Positions 47,047 through 57,105 are shown, counted from the stretch's first letter. The stretch is DNA of 64,000 bases from Paenibacillus alvei DSM 29 (GCF_000293805.1 NZ_AMBZ01000009.1:244131-308130); one strand, 5' to 3'. Notes: generated from the sequence alone by a model not told the origin. Numbers and translations are program-made.

Positions 47047-48048
47047 TTATCGATTAATCGGTATCGTAACTTGTAAATCCTTCAAATAGGTTCTCTTTCC
47101 TTCACTGCCCTTCAGTTTTGCTCCGAGAATGCTCCAATCCTTGCTATTCACCGTATACGTATATGGTTTGATCGTGATGGATGTCACCTTGTCGTCAATC
47201 GGAAAGTAGAATTGATCAATATGGTACTTGGTTTCCGGCTTTTTATTGAAAAATCCAATCATTTCTTGATTTATTTCCTTCCCTTTGTTGTCGACAAGCT
47301 CATAATAGACCTTGCTTGCATGATACTTCCCGGATTGCTCGGCAGAAGCAGGAACCGGCCCTTGGCTGTCAAGGATAAGTCGGGTAGATAACGGCGACAG
47401 TACAAGCTGCTTGACGGTATAGCTGAATTTCCCGGAAGTTTTAGTTGCTTCGGGCTTCACGACGAGCGGCTTGCTTTTCAACTCGATAGGCATCTTGAAT
47501 TCGAATGGTTCACTAACCTTTGTAACTTCAGCTGTAATCGCAAGCTCGAATTTTTCGGGCGCTTTGACACCTTTTGCGTAATAATAAAATTCATCTTTAG
47601 GATCAGAGAGACTGCCAGTGGTCTGTGTTATCGGCTGTCCATCGACTAAAACCTTCGTCCCCCACTTTATGTAGCCCTTTAGCTGATCCTTCTCAGGAAC
47701 GACATTTTTTTTGATATGCTCATTATTTGGATTTCTCTTTAGATCATCCATGCTGTAATATGGGGATAAGGTACGTTCCAGATTCGCTCCTTCTCGCTTA
47801 ATTAAGAAGGCCAATGTTGTACCATCGTAGATAACCTCGGCCAAAGTCAAGGTGATTCCGTCATGAGTGACACTCAAATTAGGCTTGTACAAGTAACCCT
47901 GCTCGATTGCAGTCGTTTCATTGATGCGTTTGTCTAGTTTCGATGCTGCCGCTGCGGGCATACTGGAACCGATTGTCCCTATGCCAAGCAGTGCTGCCAC
48001 GGATAAGGCGACGATTGCCGTTTTTTTGAATGGTTTCATTTCTATCAA
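47047..48048 (-). CDS. Secreted DUF4179/DUF5643-domain protein 3
   Basis: A 333-residue paralog of the two anti-sigma proteins that lacks their cytoplasmic domain. It has a signal peptide instead (KKTAIVALSVAALLGIGTIG, cut near AAAA). The external part keeps LSVTHDGITLTLAEVIYDG and KFSYTVKQLVLSPLSTRLILD. It is therefore an extracytoplasmic protein that could share the anti-sigma's ligand or compete for it. Twenty bases downstream of the similar gene 4 and probably co-transcribed. Confidence 0.82.
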   Translation of the reverse strand: MIEMKPFKKTAIVALSVAALLGIGTIGSSMPAAAASKLDKRINETTAIEQGYLYKPNLSVTHDGITLTLAEVIYDGTTLAFLIKREGANLERTLSPYYSMDDLKRNPNNEHIKKNVVPEKDQLKGYIKWGTKVLVDGQPITQTTGSLSDPKDEFYYYAKGVKAPEKFELAITAEVTKVSEPFEFKMPIELKSKPLVVKPEATKTSGKFSYTVKQLVLSPLSTRLILDSQGPVPASAEQSGKYHASKVYYELVDNKGKEINQEMIGFFNKKPETKYHIDQFYFPIDDKVTSITIKPYTYTVNSKDWSILGAKLKGSEGKRTYLKDLQVTIPINR

Positions 48049-48068
48049 TCTTCCCTTCTAGTTGTAAA

Positions 48069-49020
48069 TCATTTTTGTGTTATCGTTTTGATTGGAATCG
48101 TGAGCTCCAAGTCTTTCAAATAGGTTTTCTTATTCGTCATTTTCCCGTTGCTCCCCTTCTCTTCGAGGATAGCCCAGTTTTTGCTGTTAATCGTATACGT
48201 ATATGGCTTGATCGTGATAGATGTCGCCTTATCGTCCATCGGGTAGTAGAATTTATCGATATGATACTTGGTTTCCGGCTTTTTATTGAAAAACCCAATC
48301 ATTTCAGGCGCGATCTCGTTGCCGTTGTTGTCTAATAACTCATAATAAACCGGACTTGCATGGTACTTCCCGGATTGTTCGGCAGAAGCAGGAACCGGCC
48401 CTTGGCTGTCAAGGATAAGTCGGGTAGAGAACGGCGACAGCACAAGCTGCTTGACGGTATAGCTGAACTTCCCGGAAGTTTTCGATGCATCAGGCTTCAC
48501 GACGAGCGGCTTGCTTTTCAACTTCACTGGCACCTTAAAATCAAAAGCTTCCTTCACTTTCGTCACTTCGGCCTTAATCGAAAGCTCGAATTCGTCAGGG
48601 AGCTTCACACCTTTTGCAAAATATTGCAGACTCTTGTTTGCTCCATTTGCATCAGAGCTGCTGAAGGCAATTGGTTTGCCATCGGCAAGCACCTCACAAT
48701 CTGGCTTGATGTAGCCTTTGATTTTCTCTTTCTCCGGGTCGGAGGTAAAGGGAAAATCCAGATTCGCCCCTTCTGGACGCAATGCGAAGGATAATGTTGA
48801 TCCATCGTAACGAACGTCGGTCAAAGTTAAGGTAATCCCGTCATGCTTGACACTCAAATTAGGCTTGTAAAGGTAGCCTTGCTCGATAGCAGCTTTTTCA
48901 TTGAAGCCATCTATCCTCGGTGCTGCCGTTGCGGGTATGCTGGAGCCGATTGTTCCTATGCCAAGAAGTACTGCTGTAGAAGTGACAATGATGGATTTTT
49001 GATCAAACTAAGCTTGTCAT
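48069..49020 (-). CDS. Secreted DUF4179/DUF5643-domain protein 4 (5' frameshift)
   Basis: Nearly a repeat of protein 3, especially in the DUF5643 half (KFSYTVKQLVLSPFSTRLIL). The uninterrupted frame begins at 48857, in the middle of the domain, but the same frame is open upstream and encodes a signal peptide (SIIVTSTAVLLGIGTIGSSI, then PATAAP). An ATG at 49020 (MTSLV) enters this frame if one base is removed from the AAA at 49005-49007. Either a sequencing insertion or a recently damaged copy. It is preceded by two tandem ECF-type promoters. Confidence 0.75.
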
Positions 49021-49102
49021 TCGATTGATGATTTCCCTCTTTACGGATCATTCTGTTTCACTACTCCAATCTCTCTTGTTTTATAACTGCTGTTTCTACT
49101 CT

Positions 49103-49170
49103 ATATAACAATTTCAAATCGGCTATTTGTGACAGGATATAACAATTACAGACGAATATTTTGTGACAGG
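49103..49170 (-). promoter_or_regulatory. Two tandem ECF-type promoters, a 34-base direct duplication
   Basis: Each half (49103-49136, 49137-49170) reads on the minus strand CCTGTCACAAA, then 15-16 bases, then GTTATAT. The blocks match the promoter of sigma 2, and the spacing is that of ECF -35/-10 elements. They lie 83-150 bases before gene 4. Confidence 0.72.
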
Positions 49171-49206
49171 GGACCTTACTATTATACGAACTGTAAATCT
49201 GGCCAC

Positions 49207-49231
49207 AAAAAACGAGCCCAATCAGCTCGTT
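49207..49231 (-). terminator. Terminator behind the broken GNAT gene
   Basis: AACGAGCTGATTGGGCTCGTT followed by TTTTG on the minus strand: seven-base stem with a T run. Confidence 0.75.
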
Positions 49232-49545
49232 CTTTGTCCATATTCGTCTTTTACTAATCCATAGAATGCTAAATCGTGATATTGCCCGAATCGACACATA
49301 TGTTGCTTGAGTGTTTCTTCATAGTTGAGTCCAATCTTCTCCACGATCCAGGATTGGAGGTGTATGCTTCAGCGAATATTTTTTGAAGTTTAAGCTGTTC
49401 GAACCCATAAGGTAGAGTCGCTTGAGCCGCCTCTGTACCATATCCTTTGCCCCAGTATGGCTTACCAATCCAGTATGCTAGTTCTCCTCGGTTATGAAAT
49501 GCTGAGATGTTGATATTCAGGGCATCGTGTACAACCCATGACTTT
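49225..49545 (-). pseudogene. GNAT acetyltransferase (RimJ/RimL type) remnant
   Basis: The minus strand encodes ELAYWIGKPYWGKGYGTEAA and FEQLKLQKIFAEAYTSNPGS, the acetyl-CoA-binding half of a GNAT enzyme. It then changes frame to VEKIGLNYEETLKQH and ends DEYGQRTS. The N-terminal third is missing and there is a frame change in the middle, so this is a degraded gene. Confidence 0.7.
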
Positions 49546-49605
49546 TATCTGATGATACCGCTTAGCAGCAGCTTTTTATTGTTCTATAGGTTGATCTATC
49601 TTTAT

Positions 49606-52369
49606 TTAGATATGCTGAACAGCAAGGTTCTCTGCTTGTATGAAAATAAGGATATCGTCTCCCGGATTGCAAATGGATAAGTAGGCGGAAGTGAGCTCGT
49701 TGTTGTGTTCCATCTTTCTTTGATTAGACGCGGCTTCATTGTAATCGATTACGATACTCGGCTGTTGAGAAGTGGGTTCTGAATCAATGCCGATTGGATA
49801 ATAGCCAGGTTGGAGAGGCGACAAGAGCTGCAAATACTTGTTGAATGGCAGTTCGCATGCTTCATAGGTTTCGAGCAAATGCAGCATGGTGATGCGTTTG
49901 GTCAGGATGTGCTCGCGGTAAGCCTTCTCATCTAGCAGTGCTTCTAGCTCTCGCTTGTGCGGCGGACATCGCGTATAAGCCGCTAATTCCCGAAGCTGTG
50001 CAGGTGTTGCAGGCTCTTGTAATTGAACACAGTAGCGAAGCAGATCTTGTATAGAGACGGATCGGTCTAGTGGAAAATGGTCAGCCTCATTATGTCCGTT
50101 CGCAGTTACGAAAAGTTGGTCATTTTCTTGCAGTTGGAACCGCCTTACCACTCGCTCGACAATCGCTGGGCTGTTGACCGGCAGTACGCCGAGCAAATCC
50201 CCTTTCTTGTACGTTATTCCGTGTGGCAGCGCAACCTCGATCTGCCTCGTGCACGTCTTGTAGCTTGTCATATGCAGTACTCGATTATGTTGTACGACAG
50301 CTAAGAACGCGTCATGCTTTCGAACAAGCGGGATCGCTGATAGTCTGCTTACAACTTGAACGTGAATCGCGCTTTGTGTTTGATCCCTATCATCCGACGA
50401 ATTGTCCTCTTCAATGCCGAGAGTCTGCTTTACATTGACCCACATCGTATCTTTCCATGTATGAACCAGCTGCTCGAACTCCCCTCCTGCATCTGCCTCG
50501 CCTCGCTGTACAAGCCTCTTGCCGCCTGCTCGTTCCAACTGCTCGTCGATAAATTTAGGTACACTTTGGTACGTATTCGCCCAATTGCGATCCCCACACC
50601 CCAATACCGCATACTGCACACCTTCGAGTTCTCCAGGCTGCGTCTCCTCCAACCATTTTACAAACGCTGCTCCATTTTTCGGCGGTCTTCCGTTATAGGA
50701 TGCGGTCACAATAAGAACAGCACCCTCCTTCGGCAGTCTGCCAACATAATCATGGAGCGGAGCTGCCTCACTTCGGAATCCGTAAAGGCGAGCTTGATTG
50801 ACGAGCTGATGTGCAAGCCCTTCTGCCGTTCCTAAGTTCGAGCCGTATAAGACAAGCAGCGGTGTAAGATGGGCAGAATTTATTAGAGCACGATCATCAG
50901 GTGCTGATTCATCTTTATTCGTTGAACTGTGTTGTTCCGCCTCATTCTGTACAATAGCAGCTGCACCCGTCGTCATACTCGCGACCTGCTTATGATCACG
51001 CAACTGTACGCGCATTTGAAAATCTCCCGGCTTCAAAGTTAAGGTCTGCTTCACATTCAATTGGTAATTTAAATGGTCGATCAAGTTGAAATGTTGGAGG
51101 ATCATACCGAGAACTAACATCGCTTCGTATAGGGCAAACTGCATGCCGATACAGGCTCGCTCGCCGTTGCCGAACGGCTTGTAGGCATGATTCGGTACCT
51201 TGGCAGGATCCGCGAATCGCTCGGGACGGAATTCATCGGCATCCTCTCCCCATGCCTCCTTGTCACGGTGCAGTTGTGGTAGGAGCACGCTGACATTGTC
51301 CCCTTTGCGCACCTGATACTTGCCGCCGATAACGGTGTCCTCCCTCGCATAGAGGTCAAATCCCGGTGCAGTCGGCCATAAGCGGAGCGATTCATTCAGT
51401 ATCATACGGATATATTTCAGTTGAAGCACTTGTTGATAGGTCGGGAGCGGGCTTACCAGTACCTGTTCCACTTCTTCATAGGCTTTTTTCAATGATTGTG
51501 GATGCTTGAGTAAAAAGTAAAGCGCGAAGGATAAGAGGCCGCTCGTCGTTTCATGGCCGGCAATAAGGAAGGTAATGATCTGATACCGGATGTTTTCATC
51601 ATCGAGCCCCTCTCCTGTGTCCGGGTCTATCCCGTTCAACATACGAGAGAGCAAATCAGTTTCCCCTTGATTTCCTTGTGCTTTCCGTTCCTCAATGATT
51701 TTGTCGACTAGTGTAAACATGGTATCGATATCCGATTGAAATTGTCGTTTTGTTTTGACCATGAAGAAGTCTTGAATCTTCAGGCGGGAGCTTTTTTGCA
51801 TTGCTTCATTCAGCGCCCGCACCATGCTAACGATAAAGGGGCTGTGATCTTGCCGATAGAAGCTGTTGAATCGATAATTAAAACCGCATATTCCAATCGT
51901 ATCGAGGGTCAGACGGGTCATATCGTCAGGCACATCAATGCTTTCGTTTGGATTGAGGCGCGCCCACTTTTGGATCAACTGAAGCGCAATATCAAGCATC
52001 ATGGGATGATAATCCTTCATGGTCTGCTTGCTGAACGTTGGCAGCAAAATATTGTGGGCTTTTCTCCAATTCGGCTCAGTCGTATGACTAGTAAATAACC
52101 CGTCTCCGCTGAACGCCCTCACGAAGAGCAGATCGATTGTACACATTTTTATCGAATCGGGTAATATCGCAAACTTCCGCTACAAGCTTGTGACCGGACA
52201 CGACCAGACTCGTGAATCCGGGGAGCCTTAGCCGATAAATTGGGCCGTATTGCTCTGCGAGCTTGCAGAGGGACAGCGTTGGCTGGTCGCTGTCCATAAG
52301 GGGCAAGTGGCCAAGCGGTCCATACGATTTTGGTTCAGGAATGAGTCCTGCTTCTCTCATATACAACAT
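49606..52369 (-). pseudogene. CYP102 (P450-BM3-like) fatty acid hydroxylase-reductase, frameshifted and truncated
   Basis: A self-sufficient P450 fused to a diflavin reductase. The first frame (52369 to 52088) encodes the heme domain N-terminus. The second carries the rest: [16 protein letters not shown] (I helix), NESLRLWP (ExxR), [10 protein letters not shown] (heme Cys), then a flavodoxin ([26 protein letters not shown]) and part of the FAD domain. The frames join near 52110 with a few bases lost. The C-terminus stops at 49606 shortly after the FAD domain. The RxYS FAD motif reads GYYPIG and the whole NADPH-binding domain, about 240 residues in BM3, is missing. With both lesions normal function is unlikely, although the heme domain alone looks intact. 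It follows a TetR gene, as in the fatR/CYP102A3 pair of B. subtilis. Confidence 0.88.
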
Positions 52370-52467
52370 CCTCTCAAATGGATTGATACAAGATACCCAT
52401 TGTCTATTTCCGCAAGTAAGTAGGAAGGTAGCGCTTCAGGGGGCAAAGTGGACAGTTACATGGAGGC

Positions 52468-53027
52468 TTATGCGTTCACGCCGTTGTACAGTGTGTCCAC
52501 AACTAGTTTTGCTGCGCCATTTTTGGCGATATTTCCTTGATGCACTTGCTGCCAAGCAAGGATGAGAAGTGAGTACAGCACATTGACAATCCAATCCGTG
52601 TCATATCCTGACGCAGTTGTCCCTTATGCTGAAGTTGTTCGATGGATTGTCGTAAGCGCCGCAATATTTGCTCTTCTGCGGCAACCATCTCCTCATTGTA
52701 ATACAGTGATGCATCTTGGGTCAGAAAGTGAATTTTGTCCCCTAATGGGATTAGCGCATCCACGAGCTGGGGAATGTACGCTTCATTGTTACTTTGCAAG
52801 CGCTCAAGCTGATCCATGGTCTCACCGACGACCTTAACGGCACGCAGACCGAGCTGGAGCATAAGCTGCTCTCTACTCTCGATATAACGGTGCAGTGTCG
52901 CGATGCCAATACCTGCATATTCGGCAATGTCATTCAACGAAGCAGTAGGCTTTTCGACTAAGATCTCTGTTGCCGCATCCAGAATCATATGGAGCTTCGC
53001 TTCTTTCGATGATCGCGTTTTGTTCAT
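52468..53027 (-). CDS. TetR-family regulator, FatR-like (3' frameshift)
   Basis: The N-terminal helix-turn-helix is normal (ASLNDIAEYAGIGIATLHRYIESREQLM). The uninterrupted frame ends at 52503 with an atypical tail. Adding one G at 52596-52597 gives DWIVNVLYSLLILAWQQVHQ and a stop at 52468, a classical TetR C-terminus. It lies 99 bases upstream of the CYP102-like gene in the same direction, so it probably represses that gene and itself through the palindrome at 53060-53081, by analogy with FatR. Confidence 0.88.
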
Positions 53028-53054
53028 AGCAGTATCCTCATTTGTAGGATTTAA

Positions 53055-53081
53055 ATTATAATGATAGATCTTTCTATCATT
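53055..53081 (-). promoter_or_regulatory. tetR promoter with TetR-type operator
   Basis: ATGATAGATCTTTCTATCAT is a perfect inverted repeat (nine-base arms with flanks, 53060-53081). It abuts a minus-strand -10 TATAAT at 53055-53060, so a bound repressor would block the polymerase. Confidence 0.75.
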
Positions 53082-53155
53082 TGATATAATTTTAGATCAT
53101 TTATTACGACATTTCAACACCTTTATCCAATTTTTACATTATAGGTTGCAAAATA

Positions 53156-53180
53156 AAAAAACGGGCATATTCGCCCGCTT
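53156..53180 (-). terminator. Terminator of the GntR-ABC operon
   Basis: Minus strand GCGGGCGAATATGCCCG followed by seven T, just past the ABC ATPase stop. Confidence 0.85.
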
Positions 53181-53186
53181 TTATTA

Positions 53187-53987
53187 TCACTTATTGTAAT
53201 TAAGTTCGTTGGATAGCAATTGAAGAGAGTAGCGCTGGCCCAACTCCTGCCGCACCTCGATAGGCGAATCGAAAAATTCGCTTAGATGCGCTGAGGTTAG
53301 TTGATCGGCCGTATTGCCTGATGAAAATACAGTTCCTTGCTTAATAAGCAGCGTTTTGTTAAAGCAGGGCATAATCTCTTCGACATGATGCGTAACATAG
53401 ATGAGCGTCGGAGCATCAGGCTCGCGTGCAATTGCTTGAATCATGTGGAGAAGATGATCACGAGCGAAGATATCGAGTCCCGTGCATGGTTCATCGAGGA
53501 TGAGAAGCTTCGGTGAAGCCATCAGCGCTCGCCCTATGAGCATGCGCTGCCGCTCACCCTGCGATAATGTATCATAGGTGCGGTCAAGCAGCCGCTCGCA
53601 CCCGAGCAGCCGGATTAAGGATAATGCCTTGTCCTCGTCAGCCTGCTCGATGTTCTCGTATATGCCGATCGAGGCGAATTTTCCGCTTAGTACGATCTTC
53701 TGCACCGTATCATGCCCATATAGCTTCTGCTGCAAAGAGGTGCTGACCCAACCGATTTGCTTGCGCAATTCACGCAGGTCGAACGTGCCGAATTGCTTTC
53801 CAAGGACAGAAACGCTCCCTGAAGTCGGCCAGATATAGCCGTTAATCATATTCAATAAGGTTGTTTTCCCTGAACCGTTAAGCCCAAGGAGGCACCAATG
53901 CTCACCTGGGTTTACCTTCCAGGAAACCTGATCCAGAATCATCTTCTTGTCCCTCTTCCAGGCAACATCGCGAACATCTATAACCAT
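53187..53987 (-). CDS. ABC transporter ATP-binding protein (YlmA-like)
   Basis: A 266-residue ATPase: Walker A GLNGSGKTTL, signature LSQGERQRM, Walker B LLILDEPCTGLD and switch His in YVTHHVEE. It has no membrane domain and no permease gene is adjacent. Length and sequence fit B. subtilis YlmA, an orphan ATPase of unknown role. It follows the GntR gene by 32 bases and is probably co-transcribed with it. Confidence 0.9.
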   Translation of the reverse strand: MVIDVRDVAWKRDKKMILDQVSWKVNPGEHWCLLGLNGSGKTTLLNMINGYIWPTSGSVSVLGKQFGTFDLRELRKQIGWVSTSLQQKLYGHDTVQKIVLSGKFASIGIYENIEQADEDKALSLIRLLGCERLLDRTYDTLSQGERQRMLIGRALMASPKLLILDEPCTGLDIFARDHLLHMIQAIAREPDAPTLIYVTHHVEEIMPCFNKTLLIKQGTVFSSGNTADQLTSAHLSEFFDSPIEVRQELGQRYSLQLLSNELNYNK

Positions 53988-54019
53988 AACTTCTCTCCTC
54001 TCCTATGTGTATCCGACAG

Positions 54020-54715
54020 TTATTTATTGCCTCTGCGGCCCTGTTGGGGCTCCAGATTAGCCATCGACAAGCGAACGGCTGTATCAGCGTCTCTGTTCGC
54101 AATCGCCTGCAGCAATTGATCATGCAGCTCCGATCGATCCTCATAATGCTGCGTGTCTACAATGAGATGGCTCAATTCACCGCGAAGCGCACTACAGAAG
54201 GCGCGGTACAGGTCAATTAGCACAGGATTGTGGCACGCCTCTGCAATTGAACAGTGGAATTCCACATCATGGTCTACATAGGCAGCGTAATTGCCAACCA
54301 CCAGTGCCTTCTTTCGTTCTTCAAGAAGCTGCTTCATCCGCTCAAGCTCCTTGTCCGTGCGCCGCTCTGAGGCCAAACGCGCTGCCAGAGCATCCATCAT
54401 GCTTCTTACTTCGGTAATGTGTGCGGTCTCCGCTCTAAGCAGACGCTGCTCCAACGAGTCAGAATCAGAGGGGCGTGAACGAACATACGTCCCGTCCCCT
54501 TGTCGAACTTCCAGCACACCGGCATGCACCAGAATCTTGACGGCTTCACGGATCGTCGAACGTCCTACGCCGAACATGTCCATCAGCTCCGGCTCGGTCG
54601 GCATGCGATCGCCAGGGCGATAGTGGTGGTTAAGCGCATCGTGCAGCTGTTCAAGCACTTGATCCACCAGTTTGCGGCGAGGGACGGCAGAAAACTTGGG
54701 TGCATTCAAATTCAT
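54020..54715 (-). CDS. GntR-family regulator, FadR/FCD subfamily
   Basis: About 231 residues from the ATG at 54715 behind AGGAGATG; the frame runs further 5' without a ribosome site. N-terminal winged helix (YRPGDRMPTEPELMDMFGVGRSTIREAVKIL, wing EVRQGDGTYV), then an all-helical FCD ligand domain. Such proteins usually sense carboxylic acids. It heads a short operon with an orphan ABC ATPase. Confidence 0.92.
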   Translation of the reverse strand: MNLNAPKFSAVPRRKLVDQVLEQLHDALNHHYRPGDRMPTEPELMDMFGVGRSTIREAVKILVHAGVLEVRQGDGTYVRSRPSDSDSLEQRLLRAETAHITEVRSMMDALAARLASERRTDKELERMKQLLEERKKALVVGNYAAYVDHDVEFHCSIAEACHNPVLIDLYRAFCSALRGELSHLIVDTQHYEDRSELHDQLLQAIANRDADTAVRLSMANLEPQQGRRGNK

Positions 54716-54806
54716 CTGATCATCTCCTGTTATAGAGGAGTATATTCCTTTTTTTACAAATGTCAACGATAAATGAATATTGAATATGACCAAAATGTAT
54801 AAAAAA

Positions 54807-54829
54807 AAACCGTGCAAGGCACGGTTGTG
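54807..54829 (-). terminator. Terminator of the SDR gene
   Basis: Minus strand ACCGTGCCTTGCACGGT followed by a long T run. Confidence 0.88.
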
Positions 54830-54842
54830 TATATCTTTTCGA

Positions 54843-55562
54843 TTAAGCATTCGTATCCTGCATTGCAGGAATATCGATTTCCTTTACGCAGGCTGCTTTG
54901 GATAAGCCAATTATGCATGTAACCAGTGAAATGATGTCTTGTACGGGAATGCGGCTGCTGTCATAGGCTTTAAGCGCCTTCTCAGCTCCCTCTTCATAAG
55001 GAATTTCTGCGGCCAGTTCACCCGGATTAACGCAGGTAACGGCAATTTGGTCTTTACGAACATGCTCGCGCAGAGCATTTGCAATCCCGCGCAATCCAAA
55101 TTTAGAAGCAACGAACGACACCTGTGAATTGTTAGTATGTTCTAATCCAGCTGTGGAGCCAATGAAAATGATTTTGCCTGCATCCGATTTTCGAAGGTTC
55201 GGCAGCAACGCTTGAATGCAAGTAATGGTTGACGTGATATTTACTTGAATAATGTTAGCGATATCCGCAGGTTCATCTTGTTCAAAATTGTAGTCGTCCT
55301 CAAACCCGTTCTGTTCCCATATCCCTACGTTATAAATCAATACATCTATGGCTGCATCCCCAATCGAATGCGCTATACTCGAGGCTGCTTCCTGCTGAGA
55401 CAAATCCGCTTTCACCCATATTCGCTTCACCCCGTCGTCCACATCCAAGCTGTTCGGGCGATTGCGGGACACCACCCATACTTGATCCCCCTGCTGAGGC
55501 AAGCCTCTCACGAATGCGTCTCCTAATCCTTTACTTGCTCCGAAAATGATGAAGTTTTTCAT
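54843..55562 (-). CDS. SDR-family oxidoreductase with Phe in place of the catalytic Tyr
   Basis: A 239-residue short-chain dehydrogenase. The cofactor motif IIFGASKGLGDAF is near residue 5 and NVGIW replaces the usual NAG. The YxxxK catalytic motif reads FVASK, so the general-acid Tyr is absent while Ser and Lys remain. Catalysis is doubtful. It follows the MocR gene by 22 bases on the same strand and is probably co-transcribed. Confidence 0.9.
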   Translation of the reverse strand: MKNFIIFGASKGLGDAFVRGLPQQGDQVWVVSRNRPNSLDVDDGVKRIWVKADLSQQEAASSIAHSIGDAAIDVLIYNVGIWEQNGFEDDYNFEQDEPADIANIIQVNITSTITCIQALLPNLRKSDAGKIIFIGSTAGLEHTNNSQVSFVASKFGLRGIANALREHVRKDQIAVTCVNPGELAAEIPYEEGAEKALKAYDSSRIPVQDIISLVTCIIGLSKAACVKEIDIPAMQDTNA

Positions 55563-55584
55563 TGTCCCCTTCTCCTTCCCATTT

Positions 55585-57015
55585 TTATTTCCTTTGGTAT
55601 GACGGAAAATCGAATCGTGTTGCTAGCTGCTGCGCGAGTTGTGTTAACTGACGCATGCCCTCGCGTATTTGGATTTCGTTCATTAACGAATAACTGAGCC
55701 TCACCCAGGACTGATAGCCGTTATTGGGATCACAGATATGCCCGGGAACAAAGGAAAGCGAGTGCTGAAGGCTTTCTTGCAGCAGCATGCTCGCAGATAT
55801 ATGATTCGGCAAACGGAGCCATATGTTCAATCCGCCTTGCGGAGTTGTCCATTGCCAATCGATCGAAGCAGCCGACAGTTCTTCCTCCATTACGTCTCTG
55901 CGAATTTGCAGCGCGGTTCTCAATTTTTTTAGATGCTGCTGCATGCGCTCAGATTGAAAATAATGCAGGAATATCTTTTGTGTGACGAGCGGAGTCCCGT
56001 TGTCAGCCAGTGATTTGGCCGCAATTAACGGCTCAATCATCGATTTGCGGGCGAATACGGCACAGATGCGAAGTCCTGGAGCGACGTACTTGCTAAAGCT
56101 GCGCAAATAGACAACCCAGCCATCTGTATCATACATGAATAATGGCTGCGGCGGTCGTTCATGAAAATACATGTCATGAAATGCATCATCCTCAACAAGG
56201 ACGCACCGATAACGTTCGGCTAATTCCACGAGCTGTTTGCGTTGGGACGCGGGAAGTATATATCCAGTTGGATTGTGGAACGTCGGATTCATATAGAACA
56301 TCCTTGGACGATGCTGCTTCATCAGCCGTTCTATCGCTTCTAAGTCATAGCCTTCCGGCGTGAATTCAACTGGAATCAATCTCGCGCCTTGTCCTCGGAG
56401 GATGTCAATAGCAGCACTGTATGTCGGGCGCTCGACCAATACAGCATCAAGCGGCCGGATTAGAATTCGCGAGAGCAGATCAATTGCCTGCTGCGCCCCA
56501 GTCGTAATCACAATTTCGCCATTGTTCAGCTCTACTCGGTTGCTGCGCTTGAAGTATTGACATAATAGATCACGAAGCTCTTCATCGCCTTGCGGTGTGG
56601 AATAGTTTCCCATAAGCTTGGGGTAAATGTCGAATACTTTCTTGACGTAATCCGATAAAAACAGATTTGGAAGTAAGTTGGGGTCTATGATGGCCTGGGA
56701 AAACTGATACTCTACCGCTATTCTGTGAATGTCGGACAGTTGGCTGGTCACCTGCAATGCAGACACCCCATTGGGTGTATGATAAACCGCATCAGCAGCT
56801 GTCCCAGCACAATCCGGACATACATAGTAACCGGACTTCTCCTTTACATAAACCTTTTCATGCTGCTTCAGCAATTGGTAGGCTTTAAACACCGTCAATC
56901 GATTCACGTTAAGCTCTACAGCCAGAGAGCGAATCGAAGGGAGCTTGTCGTGTGCACCCCATTCGCCGCGTTCGATATTCGTTATGATGTAGTCGTATAT
57001 TTGTTTGGATCGCAT
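55585..57015 (-). CDS. MocR-type regulator: GntR winged helix fused to PLP aminotransferase fold
   Basis: About 476 residues from ATG 57015 (AGGAG eight bases upstream). The winged helix (KLPSIRSLAVELNVNRLTVFKAYQLL) is followed by a linker with CPDC and an aspartate-aminotransferase-like domain holding TTGAQQAIDLL and the PLP Lys in RSFSKYVAPGLR. MocR proteins such as GabR and PdxR sense amino acid or vitamin B6 compounds. It is divergent from an EamA transporter, its likely target. Confidence 0.93.
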   Translation of the reverse strand: MRSKQIYDYIITNIERGEWGAHDKLPSIRSLAVELNVNRLTVFKAYQLLKQHEKVYVKEKSGYYVCPDCAGTAADAVYHTPNGVSALQVTSQLSDIHRIAVEYQFSQAIIDPNLLPNLFLSDYVKKVFDIYPKLMGNYSTPQGDEELRDLLCQYFKRSNRVELNNGEIVITTGAQQAIDLLSRILIRPLDAVLVERPTYSAAIDILRGQGARLIPVEFTPEGYDLEAIERLMKQHRPRMFYMNPTFHNPTGYILPASQRKQLVELAERYRCVLVEDDAFHDMYFHERPPQPLFMYDTDGWVVYLRSFSKYVAPGLRICAVFARKSMIEPLIAAKSLADNGTPLVTQKIFLHYFQSERMQQHLKKLRTALQIRRDVMEEELSAASIDWQWTTPQGGLNIWLRLPNHISASMLLQESLQHSLSFVPGHICDPNNGYQSWVRLSYSLMNEIQIREGMRQLTQLAQQLATRFDFPSYQRK

Positions 57016-57078
57016 GGGTACATCTCCTATCTTCCTCAACCTCATTGTACTACATAAATTCCCAAATATATCCCCGAT

Positions 57079-57105
57079 CTGTTCTACTCTTTTTAAACTG
57101 TTCTA
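57079..57105. promoter_or_regulatory. Direct repeat CTGTTCTA, candidate MocR operator
   Basis: Two identical CTGTTCTA boxes begin at 57079 and 57098, 19 bases apart, in the 130-base gap between the divergent mocR and EamA genes. GabR-like MocR proteins bind direct repeats. Confidence 0.5.
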
